Shown piece after piece: positions 1-9,023 of a stretch of 64,000 bases of DNA; positions within the stretch are counted from its first letter, which is position 1; the number at the start of each line of letters is the position of its first letter. The notes beneath the pieces are model-generated. The model saw only the letters and a program-made list of their open reading frames with translations. It did not search any database and was not told the origin of the DNA. Source of the stretch: an uncultured Bacteroidota bacterium (lineage in GTDB: Bacteria > Bacteroidota > Bacteroidia > Flavobacteriales_F > PHOS-HE28). The translations under genes were made by a program, and so were the position numbers. The DNA lies in the NCBI GenBank assembly GCA_902826215.1, contig CADEDY010000001.1, positions 186,001-250,000 of the forward strand, given 5' to 3'.

Positions 1-1346
1 GGCGTTGCACGTATGTCGTGGACCGAACCCGCATAGCTCTCGCCGTAGCCCGTGCCGAACATATAGGCTTGGAATCCAGCTGATGCCTGAAGCCGATGCC
101 GACCAACAGCGACCGGGATCTTGGCGTATTTTCGATCGGCACAACCGGTGTACGTTTGGAACAACGAAGGATTCACCACCACACCGTCCAAGGTCAATTG
201 ACCGACAGCGGCGGTCGGCACCACAACGCTTACGCTGTGCTGGCTCACCTGGGAAGAGTTCGAGGTATTCCACGTGGCGCTGGTCGAAATACGATCAGCA
301 GGTGATACCAATAGGAGCGAAGGGTCGCCACTTCCAGCACAGCTGTATCCCTCCAGCAATTGGGCAACACTAACGGGTTGGTTCGCTTGAATGCATACCG
401 GCGTGGTTGCGCCGTTCACCTCGTGCTTCTGACCTGCGTTAAGTAGGATCGGAGCGCCACCATTGATGGTGATGGATGTGCCGTTGGTATGTGCGAGTAC
501 ACGGTAGGTGCTGGTGTTCACTCCGTGGATCGGTGCTGTGTAGTAACGGGTTCCCCAAGCGGAGATGGGTATGAGCTGTTCGAAGATGGCATCGCATGCC
601 TGGCAAGCGCCGGGCACGGTTGCGCACATCGATCCGCCCATCACCACGAATGGTCGGCAGGTACCACTGGCCGTGGTGGCTTCGACCAAGGTGCCGGTCA
701 GGTCCAGCTGATCCGTGGCTGCTTGTATCTGGTACGTCTGTCCGGCATTCAGGTTGATCACGAAAGGAACGTTCGCGAATTGGCCGCTCAGCGTATTCAC
801 CGAAGGCGTGATCCGCACCTGGGTGCCATCCTGTGTGGCAACAACAAGCAATTCGCTCTTGTGCAGGTTGTTGAAGTTCGGGAGTCCCTGATAGGCATCC
901 ACACGGTAGGAATTGCCGAGTGATGATTCGGGGATGACCTGTGAAAGGTCGTGGGTGAAGTTCTGGAAACTGCTGATGAAGACGTTGATGCTATCGTTGC
1001 TCTGGATCAGGACGCCGCGTGGCATGATGCTCCCGGACCCCGTATTCTCAGCGGTCGTTGGCACGTCGATCACAGCTACGTTATTGGCGCCGACGGTAAA
1101 ATTCGTGGTCCAGCCGTTCAAAGGCATACTGACCGTGCCGCTCGTGGCATTGCTGCTCAAAATGTGGATCTTCAAGCTTTGCGCACCGAAACCGTTCTGC
1201 ATGTATCCGGTCCAGAAACGCTTACCCCGCGTTGGAAGCACGGTATTCGCTTGCGCGAAAGAGCCGATAGCGACCAACGAACAGGTGGCAAGCAGCAGGA
1301 ACCGCGTGACGAACGTGGAGCGAGAAGTAGAATAGCGGCTATGCAT
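1..1346 (-). CDS. IgGFc-binding-domain surface protein, 3' end outside the window
   Basis: The reading frame is open from an ATG at 1346 to the left edge, giving about 448 residues without a stop, so the C-terminus is missing. A signal peptide is visible (basic start, then FLLLATCSLVAIGSFAQ). The mature part begins with RGKRFWTGYMQN and continues with GNSYRVDAYQG, VVATQDGTQVRITPS and VCIQANQPVSVAQLLEGYSC. These are the hallmarks of the IgGFc-binding N-terminal domain of bacterial secreted proteins. In Bacteroidota such proteins are usually long and end in a T9SS or gliding-motility C-terminal domain, which would lie left of position 1. An extracellular adhesin or matrix role is an inference. 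Confidence 0.85.
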   Translation of the reverse strand, partial: MHSRYSTSRSTFVTRFLLLATCSLVAIGSFAQANTVLPTRGKRFWTGYMQNGFGAQSLKIHILSSNATSGTVSMPLNGWTTNFTVGANNVAVIDVPTTAENTGSGSIMPRGVLIQSNDSINVFISSFQNFTHDLSQVIPESSLGNSYRVDAYQGLPNFNNLHKSELLVVATQDGTQVRITPSVNTLSGQFANVPFVINLNAGQTYQIQAATDQLDLTGTLVEATTASGTCRPFVVMGGSMCATVPGACQACDAIFEQLIPISAWGTRYYTAPIHGVNTSTYRVLAHTNGTSITINGGAPILLNAGQKHEVNGATTPVCIQANQPVSVAQLLEGYSCAGSGDPSLLLVSPADRISTSATWNTSNSSQVSQHSVSVVVPTAAVGQLTLDGVVVNPSLFQTYTGCADRKYAKIPVAVGRHRLQASAGFQAYMFGTGYGESYAGSVHDIRAT

Positions 1347-1442
1347 CAATAGACCCACCGGGCAGGTGGTTGCGCCCGTTCTACGCCAGGTCGACGGACA
1401 AGGTTCCCGAGGGGGACGAACGCGACCAATGGACGACGAAGC

Positions 1443-3038
1443 TCAATTCAGCTTCCAATCCACCACGATGTCCCATGCCGCGCGCACGTTGACCGGTTCG
1501 GAGTGGTACCAAGTGCGCTCGGGTTGGAGTCCTTGGTCGAGGTCCCCGGTATCCCAGCGGCCATTCCCGTTGCGATCGGCGATCAGGCGTAAGGTGCGGG
1601 AGCCGGGCGGGAGCCGCTTCCATTTCACCGAGTGAAGGTCGTCGCTGACCACCGCCTCCTGAACGACCCGCTGCTGGGGGTCGAGCAAATGCAAAAGGTA
1701 ATGCCCGGTCGGGTCCAGACCTTTCAATTCCACGCGCAGCGTCCCCAGCGACTTTTCCGCCGCTCGTCCCAGGGCAATGCGCACGGTGTCATTGGTCCCA
1801 CCATAGATATCGCGGATCGTTCTTGGCAACAGGGTCAGTGCCGCTGAGGTGCCGGGCCCCATTTCTGTATTCAAGAGCAGTGTTCTTGGGTCCTCTGTCC
1901 GCACTAGTTCGAAGGGTAGTTCCACGCTATCGGCGATCAACTTCACCCGCGACATGTCATAGTCGGCGATGGGTCGTTTTGCACGCAACAACGAACGTGT
2001 GCCTGATGTGCCATCCACTTGTGAGGCCGTGATGCCCGTGTTGAACGGCATGCGTTGTAAGGGACGATACCGCATAGTATCCAGTGCAGTAATGCCATCT
2101 CCAAGCTCGAAGGAACCAGCATCCAGCAATGTTGTATCCGATGGCCAGAAAAACACGGTATCACGCGTTGGGTTCCATTCCTGTTGCCATCGAAGCGAGC
2201 CTCCTGTTCGTGCTATATCGCGAATGACCAAGGTGTCCGCAGCACGCGCCAGGATCACTTGCAAGGCGCCATCCGGGATCACCTTCGCGCTGCGCACACT
2301 TTGTATCGGGCTGTTCGGGAGGAAGGTCCTGAAACGGAGCATGGGAGCAGCAGTATCCGTCAGTGCCGGCATAACGACGCTATCGAGGAAAGCGATCTCC
2401 TCGTTCGGCAGATCGTAGCGGTAGTTGCCATTCTTATCGCGCAAGGCGAACGCATGGAACGTTTTCGCCGGAAGGTTGGTGATGGTGAATGCACCTTCTC
2501 CGTTGCAGCGGGTCATGTAGGCCGGTCGACTTGTTCGGAATGTAGCCGTGTCTCCGGCGTTGTATAACAGTACGAGCATGTCCTTTTCGGCAGCTCCGCT
2601 GAAGGCATTCGCAACAGAGCCACGAATGACCAAACTGTCCAGTGCATCCCCGGTGGAGAACACGTAGTTGATCCCGGCCGCTGCGTTGCCTTCGGTGAGG
2701 TCCTTCACCGCCCCACCTAAGTTGAACGTATAGGTGGTATTCGGCTGCAGTTCCTCTTCCCAAGAGATATCGACACCCCGAGGACCATTGATCTTCACTA
2801 CCGGAAGTGACGCGAGCGGCGGTGAGATCAGCAGCTTGTCCCGAACACGGTCGAGTTGGATGCGTTCATCGAACTCCAAATGGATCACGTCGGAATTGAA
2901 CCGGGTGGTTCCGTTCGGTGGAGTTGAAGAAACCAAGCTCGGCGGAGTGCTATCCTTCTCACCGCCGGTGATCGGACGCACCTGGGCACATCCCAAGGCG
3001 AACAATACAGCGACGAAGAACAGACCCTTCAAGGGCAT
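1443..3038 (-). CDS. SbsA-type Ig-like domain lipoprotein
   Basis: 531 residues. The chosen ATG at 3038 overlaps the stop of the upstream msrC gene (TGATG) and leads into a lipoprotein signal, LFFVAVLFALGC with Cys17. After it comes KDSTPPSLVSSTPPNGTTRF followed by a segment like VIHLEFDERIQL, the pattern of a bacterial Ig-like domain of the SbsA (Big_5) type. The rest is beta-rich and ends in DRNGNGRWDTGDLDQG, a calcium-binding-like loop common in Bacteroidota cell-surface lipoproteins. Probably exposed on or anchored in the outer membrane; no enzymatic motif is visible. An in-frame upstream ATG at 3065 would lengthen the signal peptide and is less likely. Confidence 0.8.
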   Translation of the reverse strand: MPLKGLFFVAVLFALGCAQVRPITGGEKDSTPPSLVSSTPPNGTTRFNSDVIHLEFDERIQLDRVRDKLLISPPLASLPVVKINGPRGVDISWEEELQPNTTYTFNLGGAVKDLTEGNAAAGINYVFSTGDALDSLVIRGSVANAFSGAAEKDMLVLLYNAGDTATFRTSRPAYMTRCNGEGAFTITNLPAKTFHAFALRDKNGNYRYDLPNEEIAFLDSVVMPALTDTAAPMLRFRTFLPNSPIQSVRSAKVIPDGALQVILARAADTLVIRDIARTGGSLRWQQEWNPTRDTVFFWPSDTTLLDAGSFELGDGITALDTMRYRPLQRMPFNTGITASQVDGTSGTRSLLRAKRPIADYDMSRVKLIADSVELPFELVRTEDPRTLLLNTEMGPGTSAALTLLPRTIRDIYGGTNDTVRIALGRAAEKSLGTLRVELKGLDPTGHYLLHLLDPQQRVVQEAVVSDDLHSVKWKRLPPGSRTLRLIADRNGNGRWDTGDLDQGLQPERTWYHSEPVNVRAAWDIVVDWKLN

Positions 3039-3523
3039 CAGCAAAGGGGCTGCAAGAGTGCACAAAACTGTTCGAGGGCTTGTTCGTCCACCGTATCGAA
3101 TTCGGCCAAGGCTGTACTGTCGATGTCCAACACCGCCGCTACTCGTCCGTCCTGATCCTTCACAGGAACAACGATCTCCGATCGCGAAAGTGCGCTACAT
3201 GCGATATGGCCCGGGAAGGCATCCACGTCCTCGACCACCAATGTTCTTCCTTGTTCCCAAGCCGTTCCGCAAACGCCTTTGCCATATCCAATGCGTGTGC
3301 ATGCAACAGGGCCTTGGAACGGACCAAGCACCAACTCAGTGCCCAGGACACGGTAGAAGCCCACCCAATGCCACCCGAACGTTCGCTGCAACGATGAGGT
3401 CATGTTCGCCATGGCGGCGATGAGGTCGGTTTCGCCTTCGATCAAGCCGCGCATTTGCGGCAGCAATGCAGCATAGCGCGTTGCGCGATCCGCGGTCTTG
3501 GGAATTGTGCTCGTTCCATGCAT
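3038..3523 (-). CDS. msrC: Free methionine-(R)-sulfoxide reductase, GAF family
   Basis: 161 residues, the normal length for fRMsr. The enzyme reduces free methionine-R-sulfoxide in the cytoplasm and protects against oxidative damage. A single GAF domain carries GPFQGPVACTRIGYGKGVCG, then HIACSALSRSEIVVP. The three cysteines C75, C85 and C109 have spacings of 10 and 24 residues, the same as Cys84/94/118 of the E. coli enzyme, so the redox centre looks intact. It overlaps the downstream Ig-like lipoprotein by one base and is 28 nt from comF upstream, so the three may be co-transcribed. Confidence 0.93.
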   Translation of the reverse strand: MHGTSTIPKTADRATRYAALLPQMRGLIEGETDLIAAMANMTSSLQRTFGWHWVGFYRVLGTELVLGPFQGPVACTRIGYGKGVCGTAWEQGRTLVVEDVDAFPGHIACSALSRSEIVVPVKDQDGRVAAVLDIDSTALAEFDTVDEQALEQFCALLQPLC

Positions 3524-3551
3524 GGTGGGCGGTCAAAGGTACCGGCAATGG

Positions 3552-4289
3552 TCAAGCACACGCCACGGTATACACGCTGATACGGATCTCCGGGACAATC
3601 GACAAAGCCAGGATGCATCCTTCCAAGGTGGCACCGGTGGTCACCACGTCATCCACGATGAGGACATGCTTGCCACGGAGCTTTTCCGGTTCTGGTAGAT
3701 GAAAGGCCTCCTTCACGTTGCGCCAACGATCCAAACGGCTGCGGCGCGTTTGGGAAGGTGTCCGGACCACTCGCACCAATCCTTTTCCGATGCTTGGCAA
3801 AGGCCAACGCTGGCGCATACCGTCCACCAACACTTGACTTTGGTTGTAGCCACGCATGAACTCCTTGCGCGGGTGCAGCGGTACCGGCAGGAAGCAGTCC
3901 ACGCTCTGGAAGCGAGGGCTATCGCGAAGGTCTTCCGCCATCAGCCGCCCGAGGAACATGCCGACATGCCGTTCGTTCTGGTATTTCAATCGGTGGAGCA
4001 TGTGCTGCACTTTGCCGGTTCGGATGAAGAAGAGGAAGGAACTGGCTGCGGTGATCTCCACTTTCCCCCGGAAGAGCTGTTCCACTTGGTTGTTGGGGTC
4101 TTCATGGAAACGGGTGCGCGGTAGGTCTTCCAAGCACGCAAGGCAGATACAATCCTCAAAGTGCATCAACCCCTGATCGCACCCAGCGCAACGACGGGGT
4201 AGGAACAGACCTGCGAAGCCCCGCCCGTAGTTGAGTATATGCTTCGCGAAAGGGTTCAATACTTTGTTGATAAGCGGCGCGTTCCTCAA
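3552..4289 (-). CDS. comF: ComF family phosphoribosyltransferase-like protein
   Basis: 245 residues. A four-cysteine zinc-finger-like segment near residues 35-55 (CAGCDQ...CICLACLEDL) is followed by a type I phosphoribosyltransferase fold ending in the PRPP-loop motif VLIVDDVVTTGATLEGC near residue 215. This is the standard ComF/GntX layout. Family members are linked to DNA uptake and recombination; the exact reaction is unclear. No ATG fits the N-terminus: the frame opens with TTG at 4289, and the only early in-frame ATG lies after the zinc-finger cysteines, so a TTG or GTG start is inferred. It diverges from the coiled-coil gene at 4344. Confidence 0.9.
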   Translation of the reverse strand: MRNAPLINKVLNPFAKHILNYGRGFAGLFLPRRCAGCDQGLMHFEDCICLACLEDLPRTRFHEDPNNQVEQLFRGKVEITAASSFLFFIRTGKVQHMLHRLKYQNERHVGMFLGRLMAEDLRDSPRFQSVDCFLPVPLHPRKEFMRGYNQSQVLVDGMRQRWPLPSIGKGLVRVVRTPSQTRRSRLDRWRNVKEAFHLPEPEKLRGKHVLIVDDVVTTGATLEGCILALSIVPEIRISVYTVACA

Positions 4290-4343
4290 AAGAGGCCGCT
4301 GAGCGCAGGCGTAATTTAGCGGACCGATCCGGCAACCCCAACT

Positions 4344-5258
4344 ATGGACCAGAATACCAACAAACCCGTCGAGAAGAAGAACCGCTCAAGCACTGGATTA
4401 CTCCTGCTCGTGGTGCTGTTGCTCGTTAGCAACGTTGTCATGCTCTGGATGCTCATGCAGCGTAACAACGAGGTGGAGCAGACCCAGCAGCAGGTGGCCA
4501 GCATCACTAGTGAGAAGGATAACGTGACGGTCATGTTGGAGAACATGCTCTCGTCCTATGACACTTTGAAAACGGACAACGAGCAGCTCACCGTGGAGAT
4601 GGAGGCGCAGCGGGAGCGCATCGAAGGCTTATTGGATCAAGTGAAGCGTGGCAACTACGACCTTTCAAAGGCGAAAAAGGAGGCCGAAACGTTGCGCAAG
4701 ATCATGAAGGGCTACGTCGCCACGATCGATTCGCTGAACATCGCCAACCAAGCGCTTACGGCCGAGAATGTCGGACTTACGCAGGAGCTTGGTGAGGTGA
4801 AAGGGCAGAAGGATGCCTTGAGCACGGAGAAAGCGGCCCTCGAAGGGAAGATCGCCAAGGGTGCGATCCTGCACACCACGGCGATCAATGCCGGAGCACT
4901 CTTCATGCGGAACAATGGCAAGCAGGTGGAAACGGACCGCGCCAAGAAGGCCGAAATGGTGAAGTGCTGCTTCACGCTCGGCCAGAACTCAGTGACCGAT
5001 TCCGGTGACAAGACCCTGTATATGCGCGTGATCAGCCCGGATGGATCGGTACTTCCCGCAAGCGATCCGAACAACCGGTTCAAATTCAATGGTGTCGAAG
5101 GGGAGTTCAGCGCAAAGCGTGAAGTGAACTACCAGAACCAACCGGTCGATGTGTGCGTGTTCTGGAACGGAACCAGCGAAATGCGGACCGGCCAGTACAT
5201 CGTGGAGCTGTACGAATCCGGCGCATTGGTGTCCAAGTCGTCCTTCGATCTGAAGTGA
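4344..5258 (+). CDS. Membrane-anchored coiled-coil protein, conserved hypothetical
   Basis: 304 residues. A short charged N-terminus is followed by one membrane helix (about residues 17-39, LLLLVVLLLVSNVVMLWML), then a long heptad-rich coiled coil to about residue 170. A C-terminal globular domain of about 120 residues contains CCFTLGQNSVTDSGDKTLYM and VCVFWNGTSEMRTGQYIVEL. The topology suggests a single-pass protein with the coiled coil and globular domain outside the cytoplasm. I recall similar uncharacterised proteins in Bacteroidota but cannot assign a function. A strong hairpin terminator follows at 5281. Confidence 0.8.
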   Translation: MDQNTNKPVEKKNRSSTGLLLLVVLLLVSNVVMLWMLMQRNNEVEQTQQQVASITSEKDNVTVMLENMLSSYDTLKTDNEQLTVEMEAQRERIEGLLDQVKRGNYDLSKAKKEAETLRKIMKGYVATIDSLNIANQALTAENVGLTQELGEVKGQKDALSTEKAALEGKIAKGAILHTTAINAGALFMRNNGKQVETDRAKKAEMVKCCFTLGQNSVTDSGDKTLYMRVISPDGSVLPASDPNNRFKFNGVEGEFSAKREVNYQNQPVDVCVFWNGTSEMRTGQYIVELYESGALVSKSSFDLK

Positions 5259-5280
5259 TCATCGATCCTTGCAGATCGGA

Positions 5281-5308
5281 AGCCCTGGATCGAGCATCCG
5301 GGGCTTTT
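5281..5308. terminator. Intrinsic terminator between converging genes
   Basis: AGCCCTGGAT pairs with ATCCGGGGCT across a 5-nt loop (one G.T pair) and is followed by TTT. It is 22 nt past the stop of the coiled-coil gene and could also serve the converging minus-strand gene ending at 5335. Confidence 0.8.
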
Positions 5309-5334
5309 CATTTTCGCCAGCAGCCGTCGAAGGT

Positions 5335-8300
5335 TCAGAAGAAAGCCCTCACCTGTGCGCCACCCACATGCACCACGGGCACTCCTTCTGACCGTCGCCC
5401 GTTGTAGGTGAGATCCACCTGTAGGTTGTTGCTGAGGTTACGCTGGATACTTACGCTCCAGGTCAGGTTGGTCCCGACCTTCAAGCCCGAAAGCAATTCG
5501 TTGCCCAAGGGCGAATTCGTCTCGCCGTCATAGGTGATCGCCACCCGGTTCATGGTCACCAGGATGCTGCCTTTGCCAGCGGTGTTGTAGCGCAGCTCCG
5601 CACCGAAGTCCTCGATGGTCGCAAGCTCACCGCCATATTCCTCCTTGTTCTTCTTGTCGGTGTATTTGAATGAGGCAATGGCCCGGAACGAGGTGTTGGG
5701 CTGCCAGGTCAAACGCGGTTTCACGCCTTGTTGATCCACGGCGTAGGTTCTGCCGGTGAGGAGGTCGGAGTTGTTCGTGACCTTGCCGCGTTCGGCTTCC
5801 ACATCGGCGGTCCATTGGCGCGTCGTATTCCAACGCATCCGCACCGTGTTGAAGCGTCGTGACCGCGATTCGAAACCGTTCAGGAGCAGACTTTGGCTCC
5901 GGTCGTTCTGTAAGGTGTGATCCACGCTCCAAGTACGGCTGGTGCGGTTGTAGAAGAAGGTGTTACGGGCGGAGGAGGAATACGAGTTCAAGTTGGTATC
6001 CAGTGAATTGAATTTAAGGGGGTTCGCAGCGTCCAGTACGTCCGAGCCACCGGTCTTTCGATCCACGCGCAACGAAGCAAGGTCAGAGAAGCGACCGAGG
6101 AAGCGCTTGGTGCCTTTCGCGTCGGCCCAGAGCACGGCAGGCCGCAGATCCAGCGAGGTGCTGAATTGGTTGCTGAACGTGCGCACATAGGTATTGCTCG
6201 GTACGAAGACGCGGAGGTAATCCGCTTCGTAACTGAAGTTCGCGAGTTCGAATTCATTCAGGTCCTTCACACCATCGTTGTTGTAATCGATCCACACGTA
6301 CAGGCCTTGACCAGCCGGAACGTTGATGTAGATGTACTCTCGGCGTTGTTCCAGTCCGGAACCGAATTCGTAGAACAGGTCGAATACGGCTGCCCCCTTC
6401 AGCATGCTCAGGTCATGATCGATACGCGCTAGATAGGTGTTCTCTGGTCGCTGTGTTGTCAACGTGGTATCGTTGATGTCGAGCCTGCGGTAGGTGAAAG
6501 AGGTGGTCAGTCGCTTGCGCGGATCACGAGCCAGTTCAAGCCCGAGGCTATACGAGGTGGCCAGTGAGCTTTGCACCAAGGAGCCTGCCTTCAGCGCGCG
6601 ATCCCAACGTTGCCCACCACCCAAGCGCCATTTGTTCTTGAAGGTATCCGGACTCTGAATGAAGGTTTCCCATTCGTGGAATTGGTAGCTACCAGCGATC
6701 AGGGCCTTGGAACTATCCGTGCGGAAGAGATTGCGCTCGTGTTCGTCGATGAGCCCGAGCGTGAAGTAGCGGAACCGTTGCAAGGCCTTTGCGTTGTGCC
6801 TTAGGAAATCGGTGTTGCGCGTATTGGCCGTGGTCAGCCAGCTCCCGGTGCCCACGACCTCTGTCCGTTCCGTTTTCACGTTGCTGATGAGTTCCTGTTT
6901 CAACCCACGATAAGTATCCGTCACTTGAAAGGTCCCCAGTCCATAGCCCACTCGCCCGAATTTCTTTCCGCGCACGCCAACGTTGGCGCCTGCGAGGAGT
7001 TGATCTCCTTTCAGTGTCAAACCAAGGATGTTCCAGTTGCGATCGAATTCCACGGCACGGTAGCGCTCCACGAATTGGAAGTTGCTGGAGATGGCTTCGG
7101 TTTCTGCACCGACCACCAATTGCACGGTGCTATCACGTTTGCTGATCGGAATGGCATGTTCGCCACGCGCCATGATACCATAGCCTTGATCGTCCGCATT
7201 GTCGATGGAACTGAAGGTGTTGCGATCGGCGTTGCTGTAGGCGAGCTCGACGGTTGCGGCCGTGCGCGTATCGGGGTGGTGATCCCAGCCCACGGTGATC
7301 AATTGCTGGCTTCGAGGCGTCACCAGTACCCGCACAGGGGCATGGTCTCCGCGGTGCACGACCAGTCCATTGATCGTGTCCGGGGCCACCCACCGGAACA
7401 CGCGACCATTGGGGGTGAATTCCTGCTGCACGTAATCGCCGAGGCCAGCCCCGAGCTGCGTGAAGGTCACACGCCACAAGGCCGAGTCGGGATCCGTATT
7501 GTAGACGTAGACCGGCGAATACCCCAAGGAGTCGGCTCGCCAATAGAGCACCTGATCGTTCGAGTAACCTGTGCTGTCCACGCCAGGAACCGTTGCTGCG
7601 AGCGGATCATCGCCCGCATCACGAAGCACCGCACGCTCGGTGTCGCTCAATTGTTGTTGAAGGGGCTGGTTCCTGTGGTCTTGTTCGCTGAACAGGTTGA
7701 AGCGAAAGGTGTTATGGGGCAGCTCAACGGTGTGGTCCAAGCGCACCAAGGAGCGTGCATAGTTCTTGTCCGAATACTGGAACTCCACAGTGATACGGCG
7801 ATCCTTCGTGATAAGGCGCCGTGCGGTGAAGGTGATCTCGGCGGTATTGTAGTCGATCACGTAGTCGTTCTCCTGACCGCGTAGGAGCACCTCGCCGTTG
7901 ATGTACACGCGCTCGGTGCCGGAGAGTATGATGATGATGGAACCACCATCATTCCCCCGCAGGCGATACGGACCTTGCACACCTTCGATGCCTTGGATCA
8001 CATTGCGAGCGAACTTGCCTTTGCTGATCGCGACGCTGGCTCCAACGCGCGCTTTCACCTCACTGCCGTATGGAACCGGTGTTTCGAAACTGAGTCCCTT
8101 GGTCTTCTTCAAGTAGGTGAGAAAGTGGCTCTTCGGGCGTTGAAGGACGAAGTCACCGGCGATCAGCGACCATCCTTTGCCTTCTTCGCCTTCGAAGAGC
8201 TTGATGAAGACCTGGTCGAAGTCCTGCAGTTCCAATGTGTTTCCTCCTGCTTGGATGGGAATGTTGTTGTCCGTGATACTGGCCAGCACTTGGATCCGAT

Positions 8301-8874
8301 CCGTAAGCCGTCCGCTGAGTTCAAGGTTCAGCGTGGAGTTCACAGCGAGGTCCTGGTTATTACCGAAGAGCACACCTCGAGAAATGCTGCCGGTCTTGTT
8401 CAACCCCTGCATTCCGAAGGGGTCGTCCACCTTCCGGGCGGGCTCATACCGAAAGGGGTCCCTGCGATCCTCACCTGTGGTGGTAAGTCGCTCTGGGTCC
8501 TTGTTGCGCCGCACCTCTCCAAAGGCCAGTGGCATCGCGCGGTATCTCGCCAGCACCGAATCCACCTGCGGCCTGCTGGTCCAGATCAATAAGGCATTGA
8601 AAGGGTCCAGTTCGTATTGCACAGTTCCGATGGGAAGTCCTTCCCCGAACAGGTTCAAACTGCCTGGCACCAGGCTCAACGTGTCCAGTACCAGCGTGTC
8701 CGAGCGGACGGGAAGCCATTTCACCCGAAGGTTCGACGAGCCCGAGTACTGGCCCCGGAGCACACCAGCGCCGAAGAGGCATAGCCCGGCAACTACCAAA
8801 CCCCGTATTGCGGTACGGAGATGACAGAAAGTGTTCAAAGCGACGGTGCAGCGACCTGTGATCACGTAAGACAT
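5335..8874 (-). CDS. Large outer-membrane-type protein, uncharacterised Bacteroidota family
   Basis: 1179 residues from the ATG at 8874 (an ATG at 8931 adds 19 residues). A hydrophobic export signal (VVAGLCLFGAGVLRG) is followed by a very beta-rich chain. Conserved-looking stretches include NKTGSISRGVLFGNNQDLAV, RIQVLASITDNNIPIQAGGN, LQDFDQVFIKLFEG and a calcium-loop-like WIDYNNDGVKDLNEFEL in the second half. The C-terminal half alternates short strands like an outer-membrane beta barrel and ends in VGGAQVRAFF, with a terminal Phe as in barrel proteins. The size and motifs resemble SprA-related giant surface proteins, but I do not claim orthology. Confidence 0.75.
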   Translation of the reverse strand: MSYVITGRCTVALNTFCHLRTAIRGLVVAGLCLFGAGVLRGQYSGSSNLRVKWLPVRSDTLVLDTLSLVPGSLNLFGEGLPIGTVQYELDPFNALLIWTSRPQVDSVLARYRAMPLAFGEVRRNKDPERLTTTGEDRRDPFRYEPARKVDDPFGMQGLNKTGSISRGVLFGNNQDLAVNSTLNLELSGRLTDRIQVLASITDNNIPIQAGGNTLELQDFDQVFIKLFEGEEGKGWSLIAGDFVLQRPKSHFLTYLKKTKGLSFETPVPYGSEVKARVGASVAISKGKFARNVIQGIEGVQGPYRLRGNDGGSIIIILSGTERVYINGEVLLRGQENDYVIDYNTAEITFTARRLITKDRRITVEFQYSDKNYARSLVRLDHTVELPHNTFRFNLFSEQDHRNQPLQQQLSDTERAVLRDAGDDPLAATVPGVDSTGYSNDQVLYWRADSLGYSPVYVYNTDPDSALWRVTFTQLGAGLGDYVQQEFTPNGRVFRWVAPDTINGLVVHRGDHAPVRVLVTPRSQQLITVGWDHHPDTRTAATVELAYSNADRNTFSSIDNADDQGYGIMARGEHAIPISKRDSTVQLVVGAETEAISSNFQFVERYRAVEFDRNWNILGLTLKGDQLLAGANVGVRGKKFGRVGYGLGTFQVTDTYRGLKQELISNVKTERTEVVGTGSWLTTANTRNTDFLRHNAKALQRFRYFTLGLIDEHERNLFRTDSSKALIAGSYQFHEWETFIQSPDTFKNKWRLGGGQRWDRALKAGSLVQSSLATSYSLGLELARDPRKRLTTSFTYRRLDINDTTLTTQRPENTYLARIDHDLSMLKGAAVFDLFYEFGSGLEQRREYIYINVPAGQGLYVWIDYNNDGVKDLNEFELANFSYEADYLRVFVPSNTYVRTFSNQFSTSLDLRPAVLWADAKGTKRFLGRFSDLASLRVDRKTGGSDVLDAANPLKFNSLDTNLNSYSSSARNTFFYNRTSRTWSVDHTLQNDRSQSLLLNGFESRSRRFNTVRMRWNTTRQWTADVEAERGKVTNNSDLLTGRTYAVDQQGVKPRLTWQPNTSFRAIASFKYTDKKNKEEYGGELATIEDFGAELRYNTAGKGSILVTMNRVAITYDGETNSPLGNELLSGLKVGTNLTWSVSIQRNLSNNLQVDLTYNGRRSEGVPVVHVGGAQVRAFF

Positions 8875-8876
8875 AC

Positions 8877-8900
8877 GGATACTTCGTCCGAAAAGTATCC
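8877..8900. promoter_or_regulatory. Perfect 8-bp inverted repeat at the start of the giant membrane protein gene
   Basis: GGATACTT and AAGTATCC are separated by an 8-nt spacer and end 2 nt before the ATG at 8874. If transcription starts upstream, the RNA hairpin would cover the ribosome landing site; it could instead be an operator. If translation starts at 8931, the repeat is merely inside the coding region. Confidence 0.4.
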
Positions 8901-9023
8901 TATCCGTCGGCTGTGCACGGCCTTTCACCAATGGGTTGTTGATCCAAGCCTCTTGGAACTTCTTTCTGCAGGGAGGTCGCCGGGTACATTTGACCGGCTT
9001 GTGAACCCGAGCTTAACACGTGC

